Shown here: positions 45,826-57,846 of the stretch, in pieces
Layout of the letters: the number at the start of each line of letters is the position of its first letter
Numbering within the stretch: position 1 is the first letter of the stretch
Origin: Saccharum officinarum
Lineage: Eukaryota > Streptophyta > Magnoliopsida > Poales > Poaceae
NCBI GenBank assembly: GCA_020631735.1
Contig: CM036191.1
Coordinates: 41,895,335-41,959,334, forward strand
Direction of reading: 5' to 3'
Length of the DNA stretch: 64,000 nt
Notes under the pieces: model-generated
The model's input: the letters and a program-made list of their open reading frames with translations, nothing else
What the model was told of the DNA's origin: nothing
Database searches by the model: none
Program-made: the position numbers and the translations under genes

Positions 45826-46290
45826 GTACGCGACTTCCTGCAACACAATTCAACGATTGGTGTCTCGTGCCTCCATGTGTGCAAGCGACTTTAGCGTGGA
45901 TGTACGTTGGGTTCATGGTGATGTGACACTACAATGAGCCTGTTCGCTTGCTCGTAAACGATCGTAAATTTTCAGCCGGCAACAGTGTTTTTCTCTCACA
46001 CCAAACCAGCCAACAGTAAATAATCCACGATACGATACGGCCTCCGTTGTAGGAAGAAAGCAACGGTAGGAATGGTCAAAATCAAACTATTTAATCTTAA
46101 TCAATATTTATACCCCTAATTACTATATTTAACATAAAATATATGAACATAATTTCCCAATTGGTATTTATTGGGTACCATAATTATCAATATTTTTTTA
46201 TAGATTTGATTAATAAAAATACAATTTTTCTTGGGATATAGATAGGTTCTAGTGATCAATGCTACCGGCTGGCATCAATGAGGCCAGGGA
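45826..46290. repeat. Repeat block c, duplicate of 32370-32780
   Basis: Shares CACAATTCAACGATTGGTGT, CTCCATGTGTGCAAGCGAC and GGAAGAAAGCAACGGTAGG with 32370-32780. It carries a partial MITE at 45933-46018 (CCTGTTCGCTTGCTCG) and lacks the 21-bp inverted repeats of the other copy. Confidence 0.8.
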
Positions 46291-48000
46291 GACGGATGCC
46301 ACTACCGGACCCAACATCAAAGACTTGAGCAGCTCCTGCCGTAGTGGCCGGTACCCATTAGCACGTCAATGATCCCCAACACACAGACACTGGTTTGAAT
46401 GTTGCCAAAAGCCATTATTCATCATACAGTAAGATGGGTGGTTGTCCGCTGGGAAAAGCAGTGACGTGCTGTAATGTACATGGGTTCATGTCAGCTGGGC
46501 ATGCAGTGAGGTGCAGTAATGTACTCCCTTCCTCTTAAACAAAGCGTAGAGAAGTCAAACACTTTTAAGTTTAATAAAATATATAGTAAATAATTAGTAT
46601 CATCAGATAAATCGTTGAATCTATTATTATTAAAAAAATTCTTAAAAATTTCTAATATATTTTACAAACTTTATCAAACATATTACCCAACATGAATATC
46701 ATATGGACACCGAGGGACTACACAACTGCCCCGGTACAGCGCCGAGAACGACAATACATGGCCAGGGTATAGTTTTTAGCTAGTACTGAGATGCTCCGCC
46801 TTCTGTCCGTTCCACGGGCGAGGGCCCTATTGGCCACTCTCTTGGCTGGGTCACGCAACCGTCGTGACAAAACAAGACAAGGGACTTCACTAGCTCTAGG
46901 GACGGATGGATCCCGGGCCTCCTCGTCAGCCCCTCCAGGCGGGGGCTCATTGTAGGCCAAGGAAGCCTCGAGAAGGTTCAACAGAGGAAGGCCACGCTGC
47001 AATAGGCAGCCCCAGAGAGTCAACCGCCAAAATGGAGCTAGACAACAGCGTGAGGGGCACGGTTACGACACTGTCAGATCCCCCTTCGTGACAAGCGATG
47101 TCCACCAATGCCGCAACAGAGGACACATGCACCCAGTGCATGCATGGACTATAGACTGGAACAAAAGCGACTCCCTTTAGATTGGATCCCCTGTTCCGAA
47201 TCAGCCCCAACTCGAGGAGGTCTGGATTCCAATCTAGCCCAACACGAGGGACCAAGGAAGAACATCAATAAACTCTAGGATAGCACAGAGCGATCCCCTA
47301 CTATCATGGGGTTGGAACCATGGCAAACATTGTTGCTCAAGTCGGTGTACTAGTGAGCGATCCCCTACATATCCTGGTTCGGGCCGATCGATGCCCTACG
47401 TCCAGTAGCTGATGATCCTTATACTCAGGAGCACCCGAAATCAGGGGGTTACAATAGAGTGTACAGGACAAAGTGAGAGATTTGGTAGAGGGTTAGTTCG
47501 GTGCTAATCCTGAGGTTGCCTCGCCACCGATGGAGCCTTCCCCCTCGTTGGAGAGGAGAAAGGCAACGGGTGCGGTGGAGGAGCTCTCGGTGCCCCTCTT
47601 GGGTTGCTCTACTCTCGGCGCTGAGCAGGAGCGGATCAGTGAGGAATGGAATGATCTCTCTAGGATCGTCCTCCTCCCTCTTTTTGATCCGACGTCCCCT
47701 TATATTCTGAGGTAGGTCAGTACATTGCAGTTTGGGGGATGAGTCTATGGTCTACATGCGCCGGAGTCTAGGAGGGTCTTGCAGCGGCGCTCTGTGGACT
47801 GAGGCGATGTCGTGAAGCAGAAGAAGCCTTGGGCATCATCCGGCTGCTCTGTTCTGACAGTCTACGTGTTAGGCTATGTTGGCTTGGACCGGCCTCCCTC
47901 ATGTGCTTCTTCTAGAGGCTTCTTGGTGGCGAAGGAGGCTGGCTCGAGGGGCTGACATGCGGGCCTAGGAGCCCCCATGCCCCTGGAGGCCAAGGAAGGG
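46291..48000. other. Unassigned region with repeat relics
   Basis: 46522-46690 is half of a Stowaway-like MITE (TACTCCCTTCCTCTTAAACA). Minus-strand frames at 47255-46947 and 47023-46718 form an overlapping open stretch with no family I recognise (LDWNPDLLELG, CMHWVHVSSVAALVDIACHE); they resemble transposon-borne frames in style only. 47260-48000 looks like LTR-type debris. Confidence 0.35.
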
Positions 48001-50984
48001 TGTAACACCCTAATTTTGCATTTTCTAAAAAAATAGTCAAATTGATTTATTTAAGCAATTTATGTGAGCATTCAAACATAGGAAAGTAATAATTTTTGTA
48101 ATACTAAAATCAAATATAAGATTAGCTACAAGTGATGCATACATGCTGCTGCATATTAATTTGTGAATGTTTGGTATTGATCAAAAATTTCAAAGAGAAT
48201 TGAAATTTGAAATTAAAATGCTTTTGGAAAATTTGTTTGGAAAAAGAAAAAGGAAAAATTCTTTCTTTTCTCCTTCCCCCTCTCTTCCTGGATTTTCGGC
48301 CCAGCCCGAGCAGCCACGTCAACCCGGCCCTCCTTACCTCCCCCTGGCGTCCCGCTCCGACCCAGCCCAGCGCGTCGCCCGCCTCTCCCCTTCTTCCTTC
48401 CTGGGCCGGCCCATGTCGCGCGCGCCGCTAGCAACCGTTGTGCCTCCCTTCCCCAGCCGCTGACGCCCGGCCCCCGCCTGTCAGCTCCTCCCCCACCTCC
48501 TTCCGCGCGTCCCGCAACCGCCCGTGCGTGCGCCTGCAGCAACCGACGCCCCGCTCCACGCGCGTCGTGGGAGCGCCCTTCCCCTGCGCCCTGGCCTCTA
48601 CAAAACAGAGCCCGCGCCCGAGCCGCCCCCCTGCTGCCTCTCCCCGCTCCGTTTTCGCCCTCGCTCACGCCTCGGAGGCCGCAACCGACGTACGGCGAAG
48701 CACCGAAGACCACCGTCCGCCGTCCGCCGTGACCCGCCTTCCCCGAGCCATCTCCGACCCCGAGTTCCCCGCTGTGAGCCTCGCCGTGCTCCCCTCTACC
48801 TCCCCATGCCATTTAATTCGAGTTTCGTGGCCCCTAGGGCTCTAGCCATGTGCGCTGATGACCTCCACCTCGCCAGCCATGGTGGCCACCGCGCCAACTG
48901 CGCTCCCCGGCTGTCTTCTCGGCCTGGACGTGTTTGCCTGCTCCCCCTCTCTCTTCCGGTGTTTGCGGTTCATCGAATCGTGGACCAAAGCCCCCGAACC
49001 GAGCTCGCCGGCGAGTCCTTGCCACTGGCCATGGCTGCGCCATCGTGGCTGTCACTGTGCCAGCCGCCGGCGCCTCTTTCTCTCTCCCTCCCATCTGTTT
49101 CAGGCCATCCGTTGCTTGATCGACGGCCCACGTAGGCCGATACCCTTTCACGTGTAAATATGCTAAAGAGTCCCTCGGTTTCGGATGAATAGAACCCGCA
49201 GTCCAACGCGTATTTCCCCGAGTACGCATTCTCGTTTTGAAAGCGTAAAGTTCACTGCTTTAGTCTAAAATACGTTTTCAGTATTTACAGAAATGCCATT
49301 TGAACTGTTTTGCTTATAAAATTGTCGTTTTAGCTCCGAATTGATCCGTTCAAATCGCGTTAGCTTCGTAATTTCATAATCTACATGTTAGAATCACTGT
49401 TAGTCAAGTTTGGAACTTTTTAATTTCATGGTTAGATTTAATTAAATATATTGCTATAGGAAATCCCGTTTAAATCATAACTTTCGCATTTTAGCTCCTT
49501 TTTTCGTGAACATCACGTTGACGTGATCGTAGCGAGACGTAGATTATTTTCACAAACATTTTATCTTGTTTTCTATACTATTGGTGTACTGTTCTAATGA
49601 TAGGAATGTTTGCTTTGCATGAATGCTTTTGGAATGTTGTATGTTGCCGTGTTGGTCGTGTTCAGACGGTGCGGAGAACGTTGGAGACCAAGAATTCTTC
49701 GATGGCCAGCAGGACCAGCAAGAGTTTGTGAACCAAGGCAAGTATAACATGGGCCTACCTTGATGTCCTATTTCACTTTAATCAATTACTCATTTGCATG
49801 TGTCTAAATTTGATACCCGTAAGGACATCCTAGTGATGGATTATCCTGTTCCTTGTCTCCTATGGGTTATTTGCATATGGGTAGATTGCTAGTGCTCTAA
49901 CTGAACATGATCTATACGATTATGAATGATTCTATGGAACTAAAAGTATAACATGAGTTATAACAACTGTTCCATAGGGTGAAGGTGCAAATGACTTTCG
50001 ATCATGTTGCTCCTGGCCCTCCATAAGGACTTATCTGTCGGCAAAAGCTGGGACTGACAGTGCAACCGGGAGAGTTATATGGCTCTGACTTTAGCTTAGT
50101 AATAGGACATTTTCCAGATAGTTAGAGGTTACCTTTATGGCGCAAAAGGGGCTTGCCACGTTGGGTATAGGGCTGCCTCTGTTCCTATGTGTATAGTCAC
50201 GATGGATATGTGCCATAGGAAAGGGGGGTTACTACATCTGCCTGCCGAGGAAACCTAGCGGCCCTAACTTGTTAGAGAAACCTATGAAATGGCTTCATAG
50301 TGTACCCTGCCCGCTCACCTTGGCAGTGACATGGGAGTAATTAACCCGGGCATATGGGAATCACGACTCGCGGTGAATGTGCACCACCTCTGTAGAGGGT
50401 AACAAAATGTTATAACAGCCGTGCTCATGGTCACGAGCGGCCCGGAAAACTCACAGAATAACTGGATACTTGTTGATGATCATTTAAGATGTTCTATGAT
50501 GTTATATGATACACTTGACCCTGATATCTGTTCATATGGGATGAAATGGGAGCTTAAGCATAATTTGATAATATCTGATAATAAAAGCTTGTCTTACTAA
50601 AAATGCTAACTTCAATAAACCAGTGTCAACCTTTTTGAGCTTCATAACCCCATGTTAACTTGTTAAATACGAGATGTACTTACGCTTGTTTATTTTCTTT
50701 ATTTGGATAAAAATCCCGGATGGGTAATAGATGACAACAGGTATGAGGAATTCCCTAAGGATTTTTAGGCTTATGGTCAACCAGTTGACCTTCCCTGTGA
50801 TGAAGCCCCACGAGAGAGTTACCTTTTTATATTCTGTGTGATGTAAGACTAAGTTATATTATGGATCTGATATAAGGACACCGTGATGATACTTTATGTA
50901 ATTTGTTAGCTTGTGTGTGTGATTGATCCCTGGGCACATACAAGTTTTGTGCATTCAATTTTATCCTTAAAATTAGGTGTGACA
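48001..50984 (+). repeat. 5' LTR of the older gypsy element
   Basis: Starts TGTAACACCCTAATTTTGCA and ends AAAATTAGGTGTGACA, so the termini form a short inverted TGT..ACA pair. 48280-49130 is GC-rich and gives spurious open frames on both strands. 49666-49737 is an exon-like segment discussed in the findings. Confidence 0.88.
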
Positions 50985-50987
50985 AAT

Positions 50988-51000
50988 TGGTATCAGAGCC
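50988..51000 (+). other. Primer-binding site of the older element
   Basis: TGGTATCAGAGCC lies three bases after the LTR and is complementary to the 3' end of initiator methionine tRNA, the usual primer. Confidence 0.9.
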
Positions 51001-51176
51001 GTGTTGACTGTAGGACGCAAGCCTAGTTAGAAAACGGTCGTTTTAGCATCTTTGCTCCTCTGGTTTCTTGCTTACTGTCTTATTCTTGTTATTTTATTAA
51101 AACATTTATGCTTTTCATACCTTAATCTATTATATAAAATTGTTGATTCTAATTCTATCTCACTTTAAATCTATAG

Positions 51177-52025
51177 ATGTCTCATAACCCGAAGACTGCT
51201 CGCCTCAGCACTGCTGGCTATCGTGCCCTGTTCACCCCACGTGCTCCACAGGCGGAGAAGGAGATTGTGATCATCTCTGACGACGAGGAGATGGCTACCC
51301 CGACGCCTGCACCTGCTCCTACTCTACCTGTCGCACTGGTCTATCCTATCGTAGCTTCACCTGAGGAGTCGACGGCTACTTCTCCTACACCTGCACCATC
51401 CCTAGTTGTCCCCGTGGTGGATGAGGAGATAGGCTGGAAGTGCAAGTACTACTTCAAGACAGCCCTAGAGACGGCCTACTACCACACCCTCCTCACTCAC
51501 GTGCTGGACGACTACTACCCCGACCTGCATGCCTCCATCAGCTACAACTGTGCAGAGTACCAGCATCCATTGGAGGCTACCTTCTGGAAGGTAGAGCTGG
51601 TGGTCACCGCCTGGAATGACATCAAGAATGGACATGAGGTGGAGACTGTCCACCGTGCCCCTGCCAGGAGGGCCCATGCCTTGGATGGCATGGAGGATGC
51701 AGCACAGGACGCCTACATCCACTACCATGGTCGACACTTTGAGGCCATGAGGGAGGATCGCTTTAGGTTCCTTCCTCGCAATGATCATGAGGGTGTTTGG
51801 CAGGTCTTGGCTCCACCAGAGAGTGACCCAACTCTGGAAGCAACGGTGCAGCATGTCCACGCTATGCAGGGGGTGGATGAGGAAGTCAAAGGAGAACTAC
51901 GTGCATCTCAGAGGGCTGAGAGACGTCTCCAGAAGCAAGTGGATGAACTTCGAGCTCAACTTGGGCAGCCATCCATCTACAAAAAGAAGCGCCGGTCCTT
52001 CACCATGATTGACACCACTCCATAG
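51177..52025 (+). CDS. Extra ORF upstream of gag in the older gypsy element
   Basis: An intact 282-residue frame between the primer-binding site and gag. The N-terminal third is low complexity with an acidic ISDDEE patch and Pro/Ala repeats. The middle (YYFKTALETAYYHTLL, YQHPLEATFWKVELVVTAWN) is compact, and the C-terminus is a coiled coil ending ELRAQLGQPSIYKKKRR. The same C-terminal pattern survives at about 59160-59259 in the younger element, so this is a conserved component of the family. Its function is unknown; additional ORFs of this sort are known in plant Tekay-type elements. It is intact although the neighbouring gag is broken. Confidence 0.8.
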   Translation: MSHNPKTARLSTAGYRALFTPRAPQAEKEIVIISDDEEMATPTPAPAPTLPVALVYPIVASPEESTATSPTPAPSLVVPVVDEEIGWKCKYYFKTALETAYYHTLLTHVLDDYYPDLHASISYNCAEYQHPLEATFWKVELVVTAWNDIKNGHEVETVHRAPARRAHALDGMEDAAQDAYIHYHGRHFEAMREDRFRFLPRNDHEGVWQVLAPPESDPTLEATVQHVHAMQGVDEEVKGELRASQRAERRLQKQVDELRAQLGQPSIYKKKRRSFTMIDTTP

Positions 52026-52712
52026 GTGTTAGGTGCCTTGATCTAGATTACCACGTCGTTAGTTCATGTTTCATATTTAGTTTTGTTTGGTCTTGTGAAC
52101 TTGGATGATTAGATGTTTAATTTGTGAACTTGGTTGATTTGGTATTTGTTTGATTGCTGGAAGTTTGTGGGCATGTCCACAACTTCCTTAGATTGGAACC
52201 TTAAGTTTAGAATGAAATCTTAATGCAGATGTTTCGCTTTATCTTATCTCTGCTGTGCTGATTTCTAGAGCAGCTTGTGTTCTTTATCTGGTATCTCGAA
52301 ATCTAGGCTGTCAAAAATTCTGAAATTTTTGTGGAGAAAACTAGACCTCTGTATCTTTCAAATGTCTCTGGAATTACGTCAATAGCCATTCAGGTTTGTG
52401 AGATCTAGCTGACACAAGTTGATGTTCCTGCACTGTCTGGAACCCAGAACAGATTCAGTTTAGCGCTACTTTTGACCATGTGTGTGTCAGAATCTGTAAA
52501 AGTGATCTAACTAAAAGTTGTAGCTGATCTCCAAAGCTTTCTAACAAATCTTGGTGGACCTATGTTGGATCTCTGAAACTAGAGTTATAACAGTTTTACT
52601 GAACTGCTGAATTTGAATCTTGTCCAGAAAATTCTCAGCATTGTTTCTTATCTTTTGTAAGCTCTCTATAATTTGGAAAATCTCTAAATTTTGCGCGTTT
52701 GTTGGAAAACAG
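52026..52712. other. Spacer between extra ORF and gag
   Basis: Non-coding AT-rich leader. Words such as AAAAGTTGTAGCTGATCTCC and GTTATAACAGTTTTACTGAA recur in the spacer at 59500-59870 of the younger element. Confidence 0.6.
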
Positions 52713-54682
52713 ATGGCCTCAAGAGGAAGAAGAGGCAGAGGCCGTGGTCGTGGGCGTGATGCTCTCATAAATCCACCACCACCACCACCTGTGACCATGG
52801 AACAAATATTGGGAATGCAAGCGCAGTTGATGCAAGCTATGATGCAGCGCTTGGACAATGAACCCGTAAGAGGACCACCACCTGTTTAGGTCAGAGATAA
52901 ACGTGGAGAGTTTATGAAGGGTCGTCCACCAGTGTTCACCCATACCTTAGACCCTATGGAGGCAGATGATTGGTTGCGTGCTGTGGAGAAACAACTGAAC
53001 ATAGCACAATGCAACGATCTTGAGAAGGTGTTGTACGCTTCTGGGCAACTCCAAGGAGCTGCTCAGGATTGGTGGGAATCATTCCAGTTTGGACGTCCCA
53101 ACAATGCTCCTACTATCACCTAGCAAGAATTCAAGGACAATTTCCGATCTTATCATATCCCTGATGGACTCGTGGAATTGAAGCAGGAGGAATTCAGGTC
53201 CCTCAAACAAGGATCCATGACTGTGGCGGAGTATCGTGACAAGTTTGCTCAACTGTCACGCTATGCTCCAAATGATGTGGCTGAGGACAAGGATAAGCAA
53301 CGTCGTTTCCTCAAGGGACTCTATGATGGACTGCAGCTTCAACTGATGTCCAACACCTACCCCAACTTTCAGTCATTAGTGAACCGCGCTATTGTGATTG
53401 ATGATAAGCGCAAAGAGATGGAAGCCAAGAAGAGGAGGCTTCAAGGGCAAGCTTCTGGAAGTAACACCCGCCCGCGTGCCTATCCCCAGCTGGGTTTTCA
53501 GCAGAGGAATCAAGGACCAACTCACCAGGGAAACCGTGGTCAGTATCCTCAGCGGAACCAGTTCCAGCAATGTTCCCACTTCCAGCAACAGTTTGGAAAT
53601 CAGCGTCCCCCGCAACAGACCAGCAATCCTACAACACGCCAGGGAGTGGCCAACAATGCTCCTGTGAAGAGTGGTGCACCCAACAATCCCAATGCCTGCT
53701 ACTGATGCGGAGAAGTAGGTCACTATGCTCATCAGTGCCCTAAGAAGCAGAACCAACAAGCACCACAGAACCAGACTGGCAATCATAAGTTCAACGCCCG
53801 ACCACCTCACACTGTGAAGGTGAACTATGTGTCATCTGATGCAGCTCAAGAGACTCCAGAGGTCATGTTGGGTACGTTCAGCATCAACTCTATCTCTGCT
53901 ACAGTACTTTTTGATTCTGGTGCTTCGCATTCTTTTATTTCCCAAGCTTTAGTTAGAATGCATAGCATACCTTTGTGTGCCATGAAAAACCCCATACTAG
54001 TAAATTCACCGGGAGGTAGTATGCCCGCTTCATATTGGAGTCCCTCAACTAGCATTTGCTTAAGGGGGGTAGACTTCAAAGTGAAACCAATTGTGTTGAG
54101 AACAGCAGGAATTGATCTTATTCTAGGAATGGATTGGATGAAACAACACCGGGCAGTGATTCAGTGTCAGGAGAAATCTGTGGTTGTGACATCACTCAAT
54201 GGAGATAGAATCTGTGTAGAAGTGGTAGTGCAAGCTCAGCCTACAGCCACAGTGAACCAGCTAGATGGTGAAGCCAATGAACAAGATCGTGTCATGGAGG
54301 AGTTCCCGGATGTCTTCCTCGATGACTTGCCAGGTATGCCACCTGACCGAGACATTGAATTCATTATTGAATTATTACCTAGAACTGCACCAATAGCTAA
54401 ACATCCATATAGAATGGGGGTTAATGAATTAGAAGAGCTTAAGAAACAACTAAAAGAGTTGCAAGAAAAAGGTTTCATATGCCCCAGTTCTTCCCCATGG
54501 GGGGCACCTGTGATCTTTATGGATAAGAAGGATGGTAGTCAACGGATGTGTGTGGATTACCGTTCACTGAATGAGGTTACAATCAAGAATAAATACCCTT
54601 TGCCTAGGATTGATGACTTGTTTGATCTGTTGAGAGGAGCCCATGTGTTCTCCAAGATTGATCTCCGCTCAGGATACCATCA
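52713..54682 (+). pseudogene. Gag-protease-reverse transcriptase of the older gypsy element (three stops, truncated)
   Basis: One frame runs throughout. Gag starts MASRGRRGRGRGRGRD, with the capsid-like section at about 52930-53420 (DDWLRAVEKQLNI, AAQDWWESF) and a CCHC zinc knuckle at 53697-53741. The aspartic protease has [12 protein letters not shown] near 53908, and RT begins with [13 protein letters not shown] and ends at [10 protein letters not shown], where the younger LTR is inserted. Premature stops are TAG 52887-52889, TAG 53121-53123 and TGA 53703-53705, the last inside the zinc knuckle. Each is one C-to-T or G-to-A transition from a sense codon. No frameshift was seen. Confidence 0.9.
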
Positions 54683-57565
54683 TGTAACACCCAAATTTTA
54701 GGAGTAATAAATTTTAAATAATTTAGAGAAGGGGAATTAAAATTTAAAAAAAAAAACTATTTGGTGTTGCATTCATGCTGTTGCATTTAATTTATTTTAT
54801 GGTGTGGATTTATTTTATTTTATTCTGGCTTAGAAAATTTTATTTGAGATACTTTTGAAAATAAGCAAATAAAGAAAAAAAAAGAAGAAACAACTTACCT
54901 TCTCCCTGGCAGCCAACGGCCCGACGACCTGCTCTCCCGCGCTGGCTCTTGGGCTGCGCAGTGGGCCGCTGTTGCTTTCCTCCGCGCAAGCCACCGGGTG
55001 GGCCGGCCTAGCGTTGTGATGAGCCGCGCGCCCCTCTCTTAGTCGCTGACCGGTGGGGCCCGGTTGTCAGTCGTCTTCCACCTCCCGTGAGCGTTCCGGA
55101 CTTCAAACCGGAAGCGAACGCAACGATCGGCTTCGTGATTTCCGGGCAATCCTACCCGAACACGGCCAATAGAGAACATAAATAGGACGCCTTGACCTTC
55201 CTATATCCGTTTTTCATCTAAACCATGAACTCTACCGCAAGAAATCGAAGGTTTAGGGTTGAGGTGGTTGGAGGTGTCGGTTGCACGTGGGTGGAGCCGT
55301 CGGGTGGATTCGAGGCCGATTTCGTTGCATTGGTGAGACCACATTCTCCTCCTCTTTCGTTCTATGTTTTTCTTTTGGGTAGAGGCGGTTCTAGTCGTGT
55401 TTTTGAAGCTCACCGTAGTGTAGTAATGGCGCCGCCGTCTTCTTGTTGCCGCGCGTCAGATACGGGTAGTTGTAGTTAGTTTTTGTTGCTTGGGGGAGTT
55501 CCCACGAAGCATCTCGTTCGATTGGTGCAGATTTGGGCTTGAATGGTTGTCTCGGTGGGGAGATCCATCATCCCCGGCCATGGAGGAGCCGCCGGCCATG
55601 GGGGGGTTGCCGGCCGAACTTGAGGGAGGTGACCGGGTGAGCACTGTGGAGTTGAAGATGAACGTGAGCCGTCCGATTTGAAATCAAGGGCTGAGATTAG
55701 AAGATACCCCTTCGCGGGGTAATCTTTCTAAAGAGACCCTGAACTTTTTAATAATTAACCCGCCGTCCAAAGCGTAAAGCTGGAAATACGTTTTCGTGTT
55801 TTGAAAGCATATTTTTTTCCTGGTTTAATCAAAAATACGTTTTCAGGAAATTACAGTTTTGCCACTAGAATTGTTTTGGTCATAAAAACTTCGTTTTAAC
55901 TCCGATTTGGTCCGTTCAAGTTGCGTTAGGTTTGTAATTGCGAGCTCTACATGTTAGTATAGTTGTACAGTTGGTTTTGATAATTTATTTTTCGAGTTTA
56001 TAATTAAGTATTTATTTATCTATAGGAAATCTTAGAAAATTCATAACTCTCACGTTTTAACTCCGAATTTGGTGATCTTTGCGTCTGTGTGATCGTAGAA
56101 ACATGTATAAGAGTTTTATAAACTTTTATTACTATTTTGTTAATGTTGGTGTATTGTTTTATTTATGTTTCTGTGTTTGCTTTGTGTATGATTGCTCGGA
56201 TGATTGTGTGTTGATGCTTGACGATCGAGTATAGACGGTGAGCAATTTCTTGACGATCAGAAGTATTATTTTGAGCCAGACCAGCAGTATCAACAGGAAA
56301 GCTTTGATCAAGGCAAGTATAACATGAGACCATCCTTGTTGTCCTATTCACTGAAATTATCATACATATGCATGTGTCTTCCTTGACAACCTTAGAGATT
56401 ATAACTTAGTGATTGCTACCTTGATTCCTTGTCAACCTTGGGGATGCATTTGGGTAGCTATTGCTAGTGCTTAATTATGAACAATGATCTTGTAATTTGA
56501 TTAATGGAATAAACAATCAACCTTTAATGATGATTTTATTACTGTTGAAAAGGGGGCTAGAGCAAGGGGTTATATTGTTGCTCTGGTTTCTCTCCATAAG
56601 GACTTATCTGTACGTGATCATCCGGGACATACAGTACAACTGTGAGGGCTATATGGCTCTGGCTTTAGTTGCTTAAAGGACCTTTTCTAGCTTGTTAGTG
56701 GTTACCTTAAATGGCGTAAGAACGGCTTGCCACGTTGGGTGTAGTGCGAGCCCCTATCCTTAGTGTGTATAGGCTGCGGTTGTTGTGTCACAGGGAAGGG
56801 GGGTTCTACATCTGCCTGCCGAGTGAATCTAATGGCCCTAACTTGTTAGACAAACTTTTGAATGGCTTTATATGATTTCCGGTGTTTTGGGGAGTCGCGA
56901 ACCCATGCATTTGGAAGTTATGACTCACAGTGAAAGTGTACACCTCTGCACAGAGTTAAAAACTAGTATACTAGCCGTGCTCACGGATACGAGCGGCCTT
57001 GGAACATTTACAGATAGATGATCACCATTGTTATATCATGCTTAATTATTGTTGTTTTTATTATGCTCATGTTAATGTTATTCATTATCCTTATTACAAT
57101 TGATCATTGATTCATTAATGGGATTTGGATTACATTGATGCTACTCAATTGCTAATTATATGATGATTAAAAGCTAAACGCAGTCAAACAGTGTCTAGCC
57201 TTTTTGAGCCTCATGAACTCTGTGTTATACTTGTTGAGTTCGACATGGACTCACTCTTGCTATTTCCCCCACACTCCAGTGTGTAGTAAGATGCTACTCG
57301 GAAAAAGGACAAAGGTGTAGTGGAGTTTCTAGAAGACTAGTAGAAGTGCTAGGCATATGTTACCCCCAGTCAGCCGTCCCTAAGAAGAATGGAGCCTGAA
57401 GTTTAGTCACCGTTCCGCGATACTCTGATGTAAGTGTTAATATAGCTATGTATACGTTATATAATAACATTGTTTCTGATACTTTTTCATTCTGGCATAT
57501 GTGTGGATTTCCTGGGCACACATATGATTAGCCTAGTTTTGTTCTTTAGAAAACCGGGTGTGACA
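54683..57565 (+). repeat. 5' LTR of the younger gypsy element
   Basis: 2883 bp, TGTAACACCCAAATTTTAGG .. CCGGGTGTGACA. Same plan as the older LTR but clearly a different subfamily. The open frame at 55225-55479 is LTR sequence and recurs at 62582-62836. Confidence 0.95.
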
Positions 57566-57568
57566 GAG

Positions 57569-57580
57569 TGGTATCAGAGC
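57569..57580 (+). other. Primer-binding site of the younger element
   Basis: TGGTATCAGAGC, three bases after the LTR, complementary to initiator Met-tRNA. Confidence 0.9.
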
Positions 57581-57846
57581 GGTGTTGACTGTAGGACGTA
57601 TGCCAAGTAGCACTGGACGTATTCTAAAACTTATTTTACTGTAAAACTATTTTGTCATCCCCTGACTCATTGATTTTGACTATTTCCTCTTCCTTGTCTT
57701 GTTGTATCCCATCCTTGGTAGCTTCCTTTGAGTTAATATTTCTTACTCTCTTGGAATTTGTTTTACGTTGCTTTTACTAAAAGTTTTCTGATCTTACCTG
57801 GTTCAAAGATTCGATGGTATTTCATCATCCTTACTTTTATCTTAGG

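Larger units (their letters stand above)
48001..54682 (+). mobile_element. Older Ty3/gypsy element (Tekay/Del-like), 5' part, interrupted by a younger one
   Basis: A 5' LTR (48001-50984), a primer-binding site, an extra ORF and a gag-protease-RT frame follow in order. The element stops at 54682 where another LTR begins inside its reverse transcriptase; its remaining RT, RNase H, integrase and 3' LTR must lie beyond the window. The gag-pol frame has three stops, so it is dead. The long LTR, the extra ORF and the chromodomain of its younger relative point to the Tekay/Del chromovirus group. Confidence 0.9.

Noticed and set aside
45622..45926. Frames on both strands near 45.7 kb
   Set aside because: Within repeat blocks a and c; no motif and not conserved in the other copies.
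48167..49229. Several open frames of 60-200 codons in GC-rich DNA
   Set aside because: They lie inside the 5' LTR leader of a gypsy element, on both strands, with no conserved protein motif.
55225..55479. 84-codon frame repeated almost exactly at 62582-62836
   Set aside because: The repetition is because both are the same LTR position. It is absent from the older LTR, so it is not considered a gene, though a leader peptide cannot be excluded.
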